Positions 1 to 5,876 of a stretch of 10,196 nt of DNA are shown here, in pieces. This DNA is from Rubrivirga sp. (GTDB taxonomy: Bacteria > Bacteroidota > Rhodothermia > Rhodothermales > Rubricoccaceae), in the NCBI GenBank assembly GCA_012269805.1, contig JAAXJP010000113.1:1-10196 (forward strand), in the 5' to 3' direction. The notes below the pieces were generated by a model that saw nothing but the letters and a program-made list of their open reading frames with translations, searched no databases and had not been told where the DNA came from. The translations under genes and the position numbers were made by a program. Position 1 is the first letter of the stretch. Every line of letters starts with the position of its first letter.

Positions 1-77
1 TCCGTGGCGCAGCTGGATTAGGAGCAATGCTTACCGCCTATAACTCGTATCAACTCTACAAAATCAGGAAGGGGTGA
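1..77 (+). CDS. C-terminal end of an unidentified protein (partial)
   Basis: Only the last 24 codons are in the window, read in the frame that starts at base 3 and stops with TGA at 75-77. The visible peptide has a small-residue, Gly/Ala-rich hydrophobic stretch followed by a Tyr- and Lys/Arg-containing tail (ending YKIRKG). This would fit the end of a membrane segment with a basic cytosolic tail. There is too little to name a family. The other two plus frames hit stops within 50 bases, which mildly favours this one. The next gene on the same strand starts 93 bases later, so co-transcription is possible but not shown. Confidence 0.4.
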   Translation, partial: RGAAGLGAMLTAYNSYQLYKIRKG

Positions 78-170
78 TAAGCACAAAATTACTTTAGTTA
101 CCATTGCATAAATGATTTCACGCCAATATACATTACTGCCGAAGTGAATATTTAAATCTTTATTAAGCAT

Positions 171-2387
171 ATGCCAGTAGTCTTAGATGTTGTTTTGAAA
201 TACATTCAGAGTTTTTCAGTCCTGACAGCCATTTTAGTTTATTCATGCACGTTTTTGTTGTTTGTGTATTTTGTAATGAAGCCGTCAATAATAGGGACAT
301 GCCTGTTGTTTATCACAGTTACTATAACCGTGTTATGGCAGGTTCAGTTTTTTGATTCTTTACTCCTAAAATGGCTAGTTTGCTGTAGTAATGTTGTAAC
401 CGTTATTCCATTAACTCGGAAAGATAAAGAGCATCCTAATGGATTGAGAGAGGTTGGATTTAATCTGTTTAAGACATTTATTCCAAACGGATTCTTTCTG
501 CAGTTGATTAGTGAACTTTCCAAGTTAGTACTTTTCGGCATATTAGGTTTTAGTATGTTTTCTCGTTTTTGGTTTACAGTATTACTCGTAGTTCAATTAT
601 TTACCATCTGGATATCGCTCAAAGCGTTCTTTGTTTATCGTGCTTCTCGGAAGATGAATCCAACGATTCATTATTCTAAGACTTTTTCTGTGTTGGCCCC
701 TTTTGATGCAGCATATTTAATTCCTTACAACGTTTATGGCTGGGTTGTTTTATCGAGTGCAATAATCTCAATATTAAATCGAGATTATCGAACAACATTT
801 GGGGCAACAGATATGAGAAAGCGAACGAATAGCTTGGAGAATAATTCTGATAAGACAATACATTTAGCGTTTGTTGTATTTGCTTCGTGTACGCTATATT
901 TTTCAAACGATATTTATGGTGCCATAGTGCTTTTAACTCTAGCATCAGTTCTCCGGCTTGCACTAACTGAGGCTTTGAGAGCATTGGAGAAATTGAATAA
1001 AACGGAGAGACTGATAGTTATTTCGACACCAAGTGGAAATAAAGAGCATTATTCTAGATTGATAAATTACCTTACTCCTAGTGGCAGTTTACTGACTAAT
1101 GGTATTAAGGATGCAGAAAGTCGGAGTAAAAGTTTTATTAAATTCTTTTTCCCGAAACATTCTTCTTATTACGCTGGTGGTAAGCAAAAGTTGACTTCAG
1201 AATTATCAAAATCGCCATTGATGACCCATATGTTTTTGTCAGATCATAATCCGAACGAGCAGAGATTGCCAGCGCTTAAAAGAGGTCTTAATTCTGTTTT
1301 TGGGATAATGGAAATTCATGTGATTGAATACTCTGAAGCTAAAAGCAAGGATAAGGAAGAGGTTGATGTATTAGGTTTTTTATGCGATGAGGAATTACAA
1401 GATCTTGAATTGTCCCCTGAGGATATTGAAGTGAAAAAGCTTCCAAAGAATATAAATAGTAATATGTTCACAATTGCTCCCTTGGCCCGTGAGCGTTTAG
1501 AGGTGTCTGGTTCTTATGAATCGCTTAGGCTGAATATTAAATTTCTTGATTCGCTAGGTGAAAAGGAAAAGCAATATCATGATTCTCTTAAGGATTTACC
1601 TTTTGATTTTTTTGCAATTCATAGGCAGTTGTATGAAATCCCCTCCCTCTCGGGTCGCTTTGGTGAGATGTTTCATATCTATGAAATGGTCATGCGTTAT
1701 TTATCATGCTGCGCTAAACTTGAGTTAAGCGAAGAGTATCCGGAGCGCAGTTTGGTTTCTATGGGGGCGACGGCGAGTGAATTAAGGTCCTACAATAAAC
1801 AGAACTTTGAAAATCGTGACTTTGAAGAATGCCTAAAGGCTTTTCTAAATTCAAAGGAGTTAGATAGCGATTCTGTAAATGTTCTTAGAGCTACCTTGAA
1901 AAAATATTCTCCTTCGGGTACCAAATTCAGTTCAAATCCTTCGGTAGCAATATTATTAGATTGGATCACGACACTTCGTAACAGAACCAAAGGGCATGGA
2001 AGTACCTCTAAGGTCGACCCAGATATTGTCTACGCATTAAATACATTGCTTATTGAGCTATTAATTAAATTAAAATCATTCAGCATAAAGTTTACATACG
2101 CTAGTATCATAGAAGGATACCCTTGTGAAATTGTATTGAATGAAGGAGGCCTTCCTGATTATCATATAGTTTCGAACGAAGAGTATGACTTAGAATCCTT
2201 AGAAAGGAGGAGTGGGTTAAAGATTGGTATGAATGGCCTGAGCGAATATAAAGAGTGTACAAAGTGGTTTAAAGCTATTGATGGGAGAGTCTATGTTTTC
2301 GATGGAATTGACAGCCCTAAGAACAAAATTTATTGGTACAACTTTCTAACCAGTACCCGTTTTGGGGAGACAATAGACCAAGACTAA
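171..2387 (+). CDS. Polytopic membrane protein with a cytosolic HEPN-like RNase domain
   Basis: 738 aa; I do not recognise a named family. Residues 1-270 are strongly hydrophobic, with likely membrane segments near 12-35, 39-62, 64-80, 107-127, 131-155, 183-203, 229-246 and 248-267. Residues 271-738 are soluble. Within them, about 490-640 is predicted mostly helical and carries R603-N604-R605-T606-K607-G608-H609-G610. This matches the R-N-x4-6-H type signature of HEPN domains, many of which are metal-independent RNases in toxins and abortive-infection proteins. The last 100 residues look like a separate mixed alpha/beta module ending in an aromatic strand (KIYWYNF, 719-725). ATG 171 is used because the first membrane helix follows directly; there is no Shine-Dalgarno run, as is usual in Bacteroidota. 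The gene stands alone on its strand and converges on the small-gene cluster. RNase activity is inferred from one motif; a non-catalytic HEPN scaffold is the main alternative. Confidence 0.85.
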   Translation: MPVVLDVVLKYIQSFSVLTAILVYSCTFLLFVYFVMKPSIIGTCLLFITVTITVLWQVQFFDSLLLKWLVCCSNVVTVIPLTRKDKEHPNGLREVGFNLFKTFIPNGFFLQLISELSKLVLFGILGFSMFSRFWFTVLLVVQLFTIWISLKAFFVYRASRKMNPTIHYSKTFSVLAPFDAAYLIPYNVYGWVVLSSAIISILNRDYRTTFGATDMRKRTNSLENNSDKTIHLAFVVFASCTLYFSNDIYGAIVLLTLASVLRLALTEALRALEKLNKTERLIVISTPSGNKEHYSRLINYLTPSGSLLTNGIKDAESRSKSFIKFFFPKHSSYYAGGKQKLTSELSKSPLMTHMFLSDHNPNEQRLPALKRGLNSVFGIMEIHVIEYSEAKSKDKEEVDVLGFLCDEELQDLELSPEDIEVKKLPKNINSNMFTIAPLARERLEVSGSYESLRLNIKFLDSLGEKEKQYHDSLKDLPFDFFAIHRQLYEIPSLSGRFGEMFHIYEMVMRYLSCCAKLELSEEYPERSLVSMGATASELRSYNKQNFENRDFEECLKAFLNSKELDSDSVNVLRATLKKYSPSGTKFSSNPSVAILLDWITTLRNRTKGHGSTSKVDPDIVYALNTLLIELLIKLKSFSIKFTYASIIEGYPCEIVLNEGGLPDYHIVSNEEYDLESLERRSGLKIGMNGLSEYKECTKWFKAIDGRVYVFDGIDSPKNKIYWYNFLTSTRFGETIDQD

Positions 2388-2463
2388 TAACCAAACTATG
2401 AGCCTAAGTTTTATTTGTGAGAATCCGGAATGAATAGCAAAGTGAAAGGTTTATCCTGTCGCG

Positions 2464-2568
2464 ATGGATTGTGTGATGTGCAACACGCCTGTTACGGCCA
2501 AAATCGCCTTTACTGAAGAGCAAGAAGTGTTATTGTATCAGCTTCAATATTCGTGTCAAAATGGATGA
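2464..2568 (+). CDS. Possible 34-aa Cys-containing mini-protein
   Basis: A short open frame lies in the gap between the two convergent gene blocks. It encodes 34 residues starting MDCVMCNTPV, with a CxxC pair at positions 3-6 and a third Cys near the C-terminus (YSCQNG). The CxxC followed by a short polar helix recalls half of a zinc ribbon. There is no further Cys to complete a four-ligand site, so it could equally be the remnant of a larger gene or chance. There is no ribosome-binding signal to judge by. The frame extends upstream only to a stop at 2443-2445. Low confidence; listed because the gap has no other content. Confidence 0.18.
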   Translation: MDCVMCNTPVTAKIAFTEEQEVLLYQLQYSCQNG

Positions 2569-2603
2569 TCAATTGGTCTATGGTAATTTAAGGTTGAGTA
2601 AGT

Positions 2604-2810
2604 TTAATAGGTTTCGCCATAAAGCCACATTGCGAAGAGTATCATAATGATAGCTCCGAATGCAGTGGTTCGTCCCTTGCGAATAGTCTCATGATCTTGA
2701 AAAGTTCGCTCGTCGATTGGTTTATTTGATGCGCGTAGACCGTTCCTAATATCTAGAATAAAGCCCCAAATTAAAATTGGAGAAAAAAGTAACCACAATA
2801 CTATCCACAT
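2604..2810 (-). CDS. Small two-pass membrane protein, paralogue of the next gene upstream
   Basis: 68 aa, family not recognised. Residues 1-19 and about 48-64 are hydrophobic enough to cross the membrane, with a polar loop of about 28 residues between them. That loop (from G16 to I43) shares the pattern G-F-x2-D-I-x2-G-L-x-A-S-x-K-P-x3-R-x3-D-H-x2-I with the 70-aa protein encoded just upstream, so the two are tandem paralogues. The basic/acidic loop might contact a partner or lipid head groups; no catalytic motif is visible. It is the last gene of the minus-strand cluster, 42 bases after its paralogue, and is followed by the convergent gap. The start at 2810 gives a membrane helix at once and is the only ATG that keeps it. 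Confidence 0.7.
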   Translation of the reverse strand: MWIVLWLLFSPILIWGFILDIRNGLRASNKPIDERTFQDHETIRKGRTTAFGAIIMILFAMWLYGETY

Positions 2811-2852
2811 GAAGTAATGTTTTTGTTTATAGTTGATTATGAATGAAATAAA

Positions 2853-3065
2853 CTACTGTTGGGACATTGCCCAAATGACAAAAATGATTGCGCCAATAAT
2901 GCTGATTATAGCTGCTTTCATGTCATAAATGGCACTATGATCTTTGTAACTCCGCTGAGGGACGGGTTTCTTCGAGGCTTTGAGACCGTCTTTTATGTCG
3001 ATAGCAAAGCCTAATGGGGCTGCGAACGCCACAAAAGCTAAAAGTAAAACGACTAAAAAAATCAT
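2853..3065 (-). CDS. Small two-pass membrane protein, paralogue of the next gene downstream
   Basis: 70 aa with hydrophobic segments at about 1-22 and 50-67. The polar loop between them carries the same D-I-x2-G-L-x-A-S-x-K-P … R … D-H pattern (G19 to I46) as the 68-aa protein. Conservation is concentrated in the loop, while the membrane helices have drifted. This suggests the loop holds the function and that the two proteins may pair. The N-terminus could be read as a signal peptide, but the matching first helix of the paralogue, which lacks a good cleavage site, argues for a membrane anchor. It starts 36 bases after the acidic 116-aa gene; a small inverted repeat (3072-3086) lies just before the start codon. 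Function unknown. Confidence 0.72.
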   Translation of the reverse strand: MIFLVVLLLAFVAFAAPLGFAIDIKDGLKASKKPVPQRSYKDHSAIYDMKAAIISIIGAIIFVIWAMSQQ

Positions 3066-3071
3066 GAATAT

Positions 3072-3086
3072 GGTTAAATCCTAACC
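3072..3086. repeat. Inverted repeat just upstream of the 70-aa gene
   Basis: Five-base arms (GGTTA / TAACC) flank a five-base spacer, 6 bases before the minus-strand ATG at 3065. In RNA it would form a short hairpin over the translation start region; in DNA it could be a minor operator. The arms are short and the match may be chance in AT-rich sequence. There is no U-run after it on the minus strand, so it is not a typical intrinsic terminator. Confidence 0.25.
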
Positions 3087-3101
3087 CGAAAAATTCAAAT
3101 G

Positions 3102-3452
3102 TTAGTCCACTAGTGATTCGAAGTGCTCGTTTTCGCCGAAGTTCTGTTCGATCCATTCGTCTTGTTCGTCGTACCAGTAGCCCATCCGATCAAAAACATC
3201 GTGGTCGTAGACTATGACGTAGAGTTCGTTTTGTCTGGCGAAATCTGCCATTTCATTCCAAGCATCGTGTGAGTTTAATGTCTCGTCGTAGTAATGGAAG
3301 ATTAATTCAATATTGGATTCGTCGTCCTCAGGATCTTCTTTTATTTCCTTTATTGCATTAGGTCCACTAATGACTAAAGGCATAAATTCTTTGCAAGATT
3401 GAAGCTTGTCTTTTTCGTCACTCCAGAAAGAGTGCCAGCTTACAGTAATCAT
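3102..3452 (-). CDS. Strongly acidic hypothetical protein, 116 aa
   Basis: Not a recognised family. By my count it holds 30 Asp/Glu against 7 Lys/Arg, giving a net charge near -23 in 116 residues. It is soluble: no signal peptide or membrane segment. Hydrophobic stretches (FMPLVISG at 23-30, IELIFHYY at 48-55, LYVIVYDHD at 77-85) alternate with acidic helices, which suggests a small alpha/beta fold rather than a disordered acidic tail. The last 30 residues are rich in aromatic and acidic residues. Such charge is seen in DNA-mimic inhibitors, immunity proteins and Ca-binding proteins, but nothing here chooses among them. It sits 45 bases after the 58-aa gene and 36 bases before the 70-aa gene. 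Start ATG 3452 follows an AT-rich leader without a Shine-Dalgarno run. Confidence 0.7.
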   Translation of the reverse strand: MITVSWHSFWSDEKDKLQSCKEFMPLVISGPNAIKEIKEDPEDDESNIELIFHYYDETLNSHDAWNEMADFARQNELYVIVYDHDVFDRMGYWYDEQDEWIEQNFGENEHFESLVD

Positions 3453-3497
3453 AAGATATATAGGTTTAATTGGTTGTTATCTAAATATAAGGAATTT

Positions 3498-3674
3498 TCA
3501 ATAGCCTCGACCATCCTTGAAGCCTTCGTTGTATCCTTTTTTACGTGCTTGCCTAAGAGCCAATCCGATACCACCTCCGCCAATAAATGCAAATACCATC
3601 TCCCAATAAACATTGTTAAAATCCGAGGCGATGAATAGAATGCCACTAAAAAGTAGGAAATAGATATTCTTCAT
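3498..3674 (-). CDS. Small Gly-rich membrane protein, 58 aa
   Basis: A frame of 58 codons, short enough to be missed by common length cut-offs. It begins MKNIYFLLFSGILFIASDF, a hydrophobic segment that is either an uncleaved anchor or a weak signal. A second hydrophobic stretch at about 24-40 contains a run of four glycines. The protein ends in a basic, Gly/Tyr-rich cytosolic-type tail (ARKKGYNEGFKDGRGY). The sequence has the normal layout of a small membrane protein, and its ATG lies only 6 bases after the stop of the 159-aa gene, which supports translation by coupling. It fills the otherwise empty space between two genes of the cluster. An overlapping 65-codon frame on the same strand (3449-3646) has no such layout and is judged a shadow. 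Function unknown. Confidence 0.65.
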   Translation of the reverse strand: MKNIYFLLFSGILFIASDFNNVYWEMVFAFIGGGGIGLALRQARKKGYNEGFKDGRGY

Positions 3675-3680
3675 GAATGT

Positions 3681-4160
3681 TTAGTAGGGTTCGATGTATT
3701 GCATCGGGATTTCACAGGTCCAGTCGAATAGTTCGTTGTTGCAACCTAAGCCCCAACTACTTGAAGTACCATACCCATTGCTGTTTTTGTTGTAGAAGAT
3801 TTCTCCTACGTTAATTTCGAAATCAATCCAGTGAAATCGTTCCTTCGGAATACTACGCGCAATCCTGACGGTTTTAATTCTTTTAAACACGTTACTTAAC
3901 GTCGGAATAGGAAAAAGTTCTTTGTTGCTATTAGGGATGTCCTCAGCATTAAGATTTCGAATCAGGTCAAGTTCAAACAGTTCACTCCCCCTCTTAAAAA
4001 TATTGCGTTCATTGACAAAAAGTCTCCTTGATCCGTAGACGCTGAAATGGAAATCCTTAGAGTAAGTGGGCGAATCAAGATCGATGTATTTCTCCCATAG
4101 AAACCAAGCTACGTCGCGTTTCTGCTGTTCGTTAAGTTGGTTGTATTGGTCTTTAGTCAT
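3681..4160 (-). CDS. Hypothetical soluble protein, 159 aa
   Basis: No recognised family. The product is predicted soluble and cytosolic, with an N-terminal helical part (1-30, many Gln and charged residues, then AWFLWEKYIDL) and a likely beta-rich remainder: strands near DFHFSVYGSRRLFV, FKRIKTVRIAR and HWIDFEINVGEIFY. Two cysteines near the end (130 and 139) flank a Trp-containing loop. Trp and Tyr are frequent in the last 50 residues. ATG 4160 lies 9 bases after the stop of the barrel gene, and the downstream 58-aa gene starts 6 bases after its stop, so the three are almost certainly co-transcribed. Its small size and place between membrane genes would suit an accessory or binding protein, but that is speculation. 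Confidence 0.72.
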   Translation of the reverse strand: MTKDQYNQLNEQQKRDVAWFLWEKYIDLDSPTYSKDFHFSVYGSRRLFVNERNIFKRGSELFELDLIRNLNAEDIPNSNKELFPIPTLSNVFKRIKTVRIARSIPKERFHWIDFEINVGEIFYNKNSNGYGTSSSWGLGCNNELFDWTCEIPMQYIEPY

Positions 4161-4169
4161 TGTTTTTTG

Positions 4170-4940
4170 TTAGTTCGAACGAGAATATACCATGCCAATG
4201 ACTGTTGAGAAGTCTAGCGGCAAAAGATTAAGGTGGGGTTCAGAGTCGAACCTTAAGGCAGATTCTACTTCAAACTCTAATTGGTTATTAATAGGAAATT
4301 GAAGGGATAATTCACCGAGCATTCTGAAGTCATTGAGGTCTTTAAATGAAGGTTGGTAATAGATGGTGAGGTGTACGTCAATGTCGCTCAATTCTGTAGT
4401 AACGCTGCTACTTAAATTCCCTCTATATAGCCTTTGTTCAGATTCATCAGAGTACATTTCGTCTTCCTTAAAGACTCCTGATGAAAGGTTGTATAAGAAT
4501 TCTTTTGTCTTAATCTTTTTAGCCATGTTTATGCCATAGAGTGTTCTATTTTTTATTTCTAAGGCGGTATTGAACTGACTCTGGTAAAAACCTTGTAACT
4601 GAAGTCCTGTCGTTACATAATGATGAATTCGAGCGTTTATGAACCCCGTTGCATAAATGGGATTCGACGACTCCGAAGCAAAGTTGTAACCTGATAATAC
4701 CCAGAGCTCAGTATATTCATTGATAGATCTTCCAATACCTACACCTGAATTCAATGCTGTGAAAACTCCATTGCCAGCGGCAAAAGTCCCTTGAAGTTCT
4801 GTTGTTGCTGACCAACATGAGTCTATAGGTGTAATTAAGTCGTAGGTATTAACGATAGTTTGAGAGACAGAATTTGTTGTTATGAGTATACCAACTAATA
4901 ACAGCTTAATACGATTTAAATGCATGGTTTTGTGACTCAT
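4170..4940 (-). CDS. DUF481-like outer-membrane beta-barrel protein
   Basis: An exported protein with a signal peptide (MHLNRIKLLLVGILI… ending TNSVSQ) and a mature part of about 230 residues made of alternating hydrophobic/polar strands, as expected for an outer-membrane barrel. Strand features that fit the DUF481 (YdiY-like) group are an early TELQGTFAAGNG turn, NRTLYGINMAKKI in the middle, a YQPSFKDLNDFRM segment, and a closing strand with an aromatic residue near the C-terminus (VIGMVYSRSN). The family's role is poorly known. The frame is open back to a TTG at 4964; ATG 4940 and ATG 4925 are both better. 4925 gives the most compact signal peptide, and I give 4940 as the longer ATG choice. 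It is the first gene of the six-gene minus-strand cluster and faces the right-hand block across about 237 bases. Confidence 0.75.
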   Translation of the reverse strand: MSHKTMHLNRIKLLLVGILITTNSVSQTIVNTYDLITPIDSCWSATTELQGTFAAGNGVFTALNSGVGIGRSINEYTELWVLSGYNFASESSNPIYATGFINARIHHYVTTGLQLQGFYQSQFNTALEIKNRTLYGINMAKKIKTKEFLYNLSSGVFKEDEMYSDESEQRLYRGNLSSSVTTELSDIDVHLTIYYQPSFKDLNDFRMLGELSLQFPINNQLEFEVESALRFDSEPHLNLLPLDFSTVIGMVYSRSN

Positions 4941-5177
4941 ATTTAAATGGATCAACTTTCCCAAATTTGCTAATTAGTGTTTCGAACAGTGATTAGTTCT
5001 AAAGAATAAAGCAGAGCGTAGGGTTTAATGATTGTTTGGTTCAAGCTAAATATACTTAATTCGAATTTCTCAGAATCCTATTTAGACTTAATATCGGTAT
5101 ATTTATAATCGAAGGATTTACAGGGTTCGCTTACACTTTAGAACCCATCATCTTGACGAAACCAAACCAATTCTCTT
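4941..5177. promoter_or_regulatory. Divergent intergenic region, probable promoters for both blocks
   Basis: The only place where the minus-strand cluster and the plus-strand operon diverge, so both promoters should be here. No exact copy of the Bacteroidota -7 element TAnnTTTG is present on either strand. The nearest are TATATTTA on the plus strand (5098-5105) and TATATTTA on the minus strand (5047-5054), each one base off and without a convincing TTG at -33. I see no convincing hairpin and no long repeat. Confidence 0.4.
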
Positions 5178-5840
5178 TTGAAAGAAAATATCTTTAATAA
5201 TGATCTAAGTTCATACATTCATGCAGAGTTAAATGACCTGTCGATCGCAGAAGCTTTAGCTGCATGGCTGACTTTGAATTTTCCTAAAGTCCATATTTCA
5301 TTCTATGATGACCCACCAAAATTGAAGACCGACAACCCAGAAGAGACTTGGGTAGCTTCAAAACTAGAAAGGTTAAAGCGGAGTTTAGAAGCAGCGGAAA
5401 GGCACTTGATTAGGTTGAAGCTTGAATTAGACGTAGTAAACGACCTAGAAGATATAGCGAAGCAAAAATCAGCAGTCAAGCAACTGAGCCGTAGCGCAAT
5501 TCGATTTCATTCAGTTTACTCTAGTAAGATTAATTATTCAGGTATTGATTTAGAGCAATTGTGGAAGAAAAATGTAAAGAATAGAGTTCAGCCAGTTAGC
5601 TTTTATTTAGTCTTCGAGAAAGGGAAGGTGGAAAAGGTTAATAAGCGTGTTTATCCGGATCGAAGTATTGAGCATACCGTAACACATATTTCTATTTGTA
5701 AGTCCTCAATTTCCTCAAAAGTCAAATTTTTTAAAAGTTTTAACCTTGATGGTAAACTAGGTCAAGGAAGCAGCAATATTGCGTCTTTAGATCAAGGGCA
5801 ACTCATAGTCTCATCCTCTAAGCAGATTTGGATCAGTTAA
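5178..5840 (+). CDS. Hypothetical coiled-coil protein, 220 aa, probable TTG start
   Basis: Family not recognised. There is no signal peptide or membrane segment. Residues about 18-46 form a helix and a strand (EALAAWLTLNF, VHISFYDD). About 58-108 is a long charged helix with heptad-like spacing of Leu/Ile/Val that should form a coiled coil. The rest (about 137-220) looks like a beta-rich domain (PVSFYLVFEKGKVEKV, HTVTHISICKS, GQLIVSSSKQIWI). The frame has no ATG at all: it opens after a TGA at 5154-5156 and the first usable start is TTG 5178. The 1408-aa NTPase gene starts 36 bases after its stop, so the pair is likely an operon and the proteins may interact, for example through the coiled coil. 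A start by another rare codon, or a frameshift from upstream, cannot be excluded. Confidence 0.72.
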   Translation: MKENIFNNDLSSYIHAELNDLSIAEALAAWLTLNFPKVHISFYDDPPKLKTDNPEETWVASKLERLKRSLEAAERHLIRLKLELDVVNDLEDIAKQKSAVKQLSRSAIRFHSVYSSKINYSGIDLEQLWKKNVKNRVQPVSFYLVFEKGKVEKVNKRVYPDRSIEHTVTHISICKSSISSKVKFFKSFNLDGKLGQGSSNIASLDQGQLIVSSSKQIWIS

Positions 5841-5876
5841 AAAGCTCAACTTTTCGAATTAAACAATACAGCAACA

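Noticed and set aside
2430..2516. 28-codon frame with several Cys in the convergent gap.
   Set aside because: It overlaps the slightly better CxxC frame in another phase and is too short to judge; the cysteines arise from the same bases.
2532..2559. Minus-strand TTGACA, 16-base spacer, TACAAT, a near-perfect enteric sigma-70 promoter.
   Set aside because: Bacteroidota primary sigma factors use a different consensus (TTG / TAnnTTTG), and this would only drive antisense RNA into the end of the 738-aa gene. Likely chance in AT-rich DNA.
2568..2577. Near-palindrome ATCAATTG around base 2570 as a possible terminator or operator.
   Set aside because: Weak, AT-rich, with imperfect arms and no T-run following on either strand.
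2935..3156. Minus-strand 73-codon open frame across the junction of the acidic and the 70-aa genes.
   Set aside because: It overlaps both better-supported genes and has an Arg/Ser/Phe-rich composition typical of an off-frame reading.
3399..3638. Plus-strand 79-codon open frame inside the minus-strand cluster.
   Set aside because: It lies opposite two supported genes, has no start signal and has no membrane or domain pattern.
3449..3646. Minus-strand 65-codon open frame overlapping the 58-aa gene.
   Set aside because: The product has no plausible segment layout, overlaps the start of the 116-aa gene, and competes with a better frame that fits the operon spacing.
5028..5108. 26-codon ATG frame upstream of the 220-aa gene, possible leader peptide.
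   Set aside because: No ribosome-binding signal, no attenuator-like hairpin or codon run, and a frame of this length is expected by chance.
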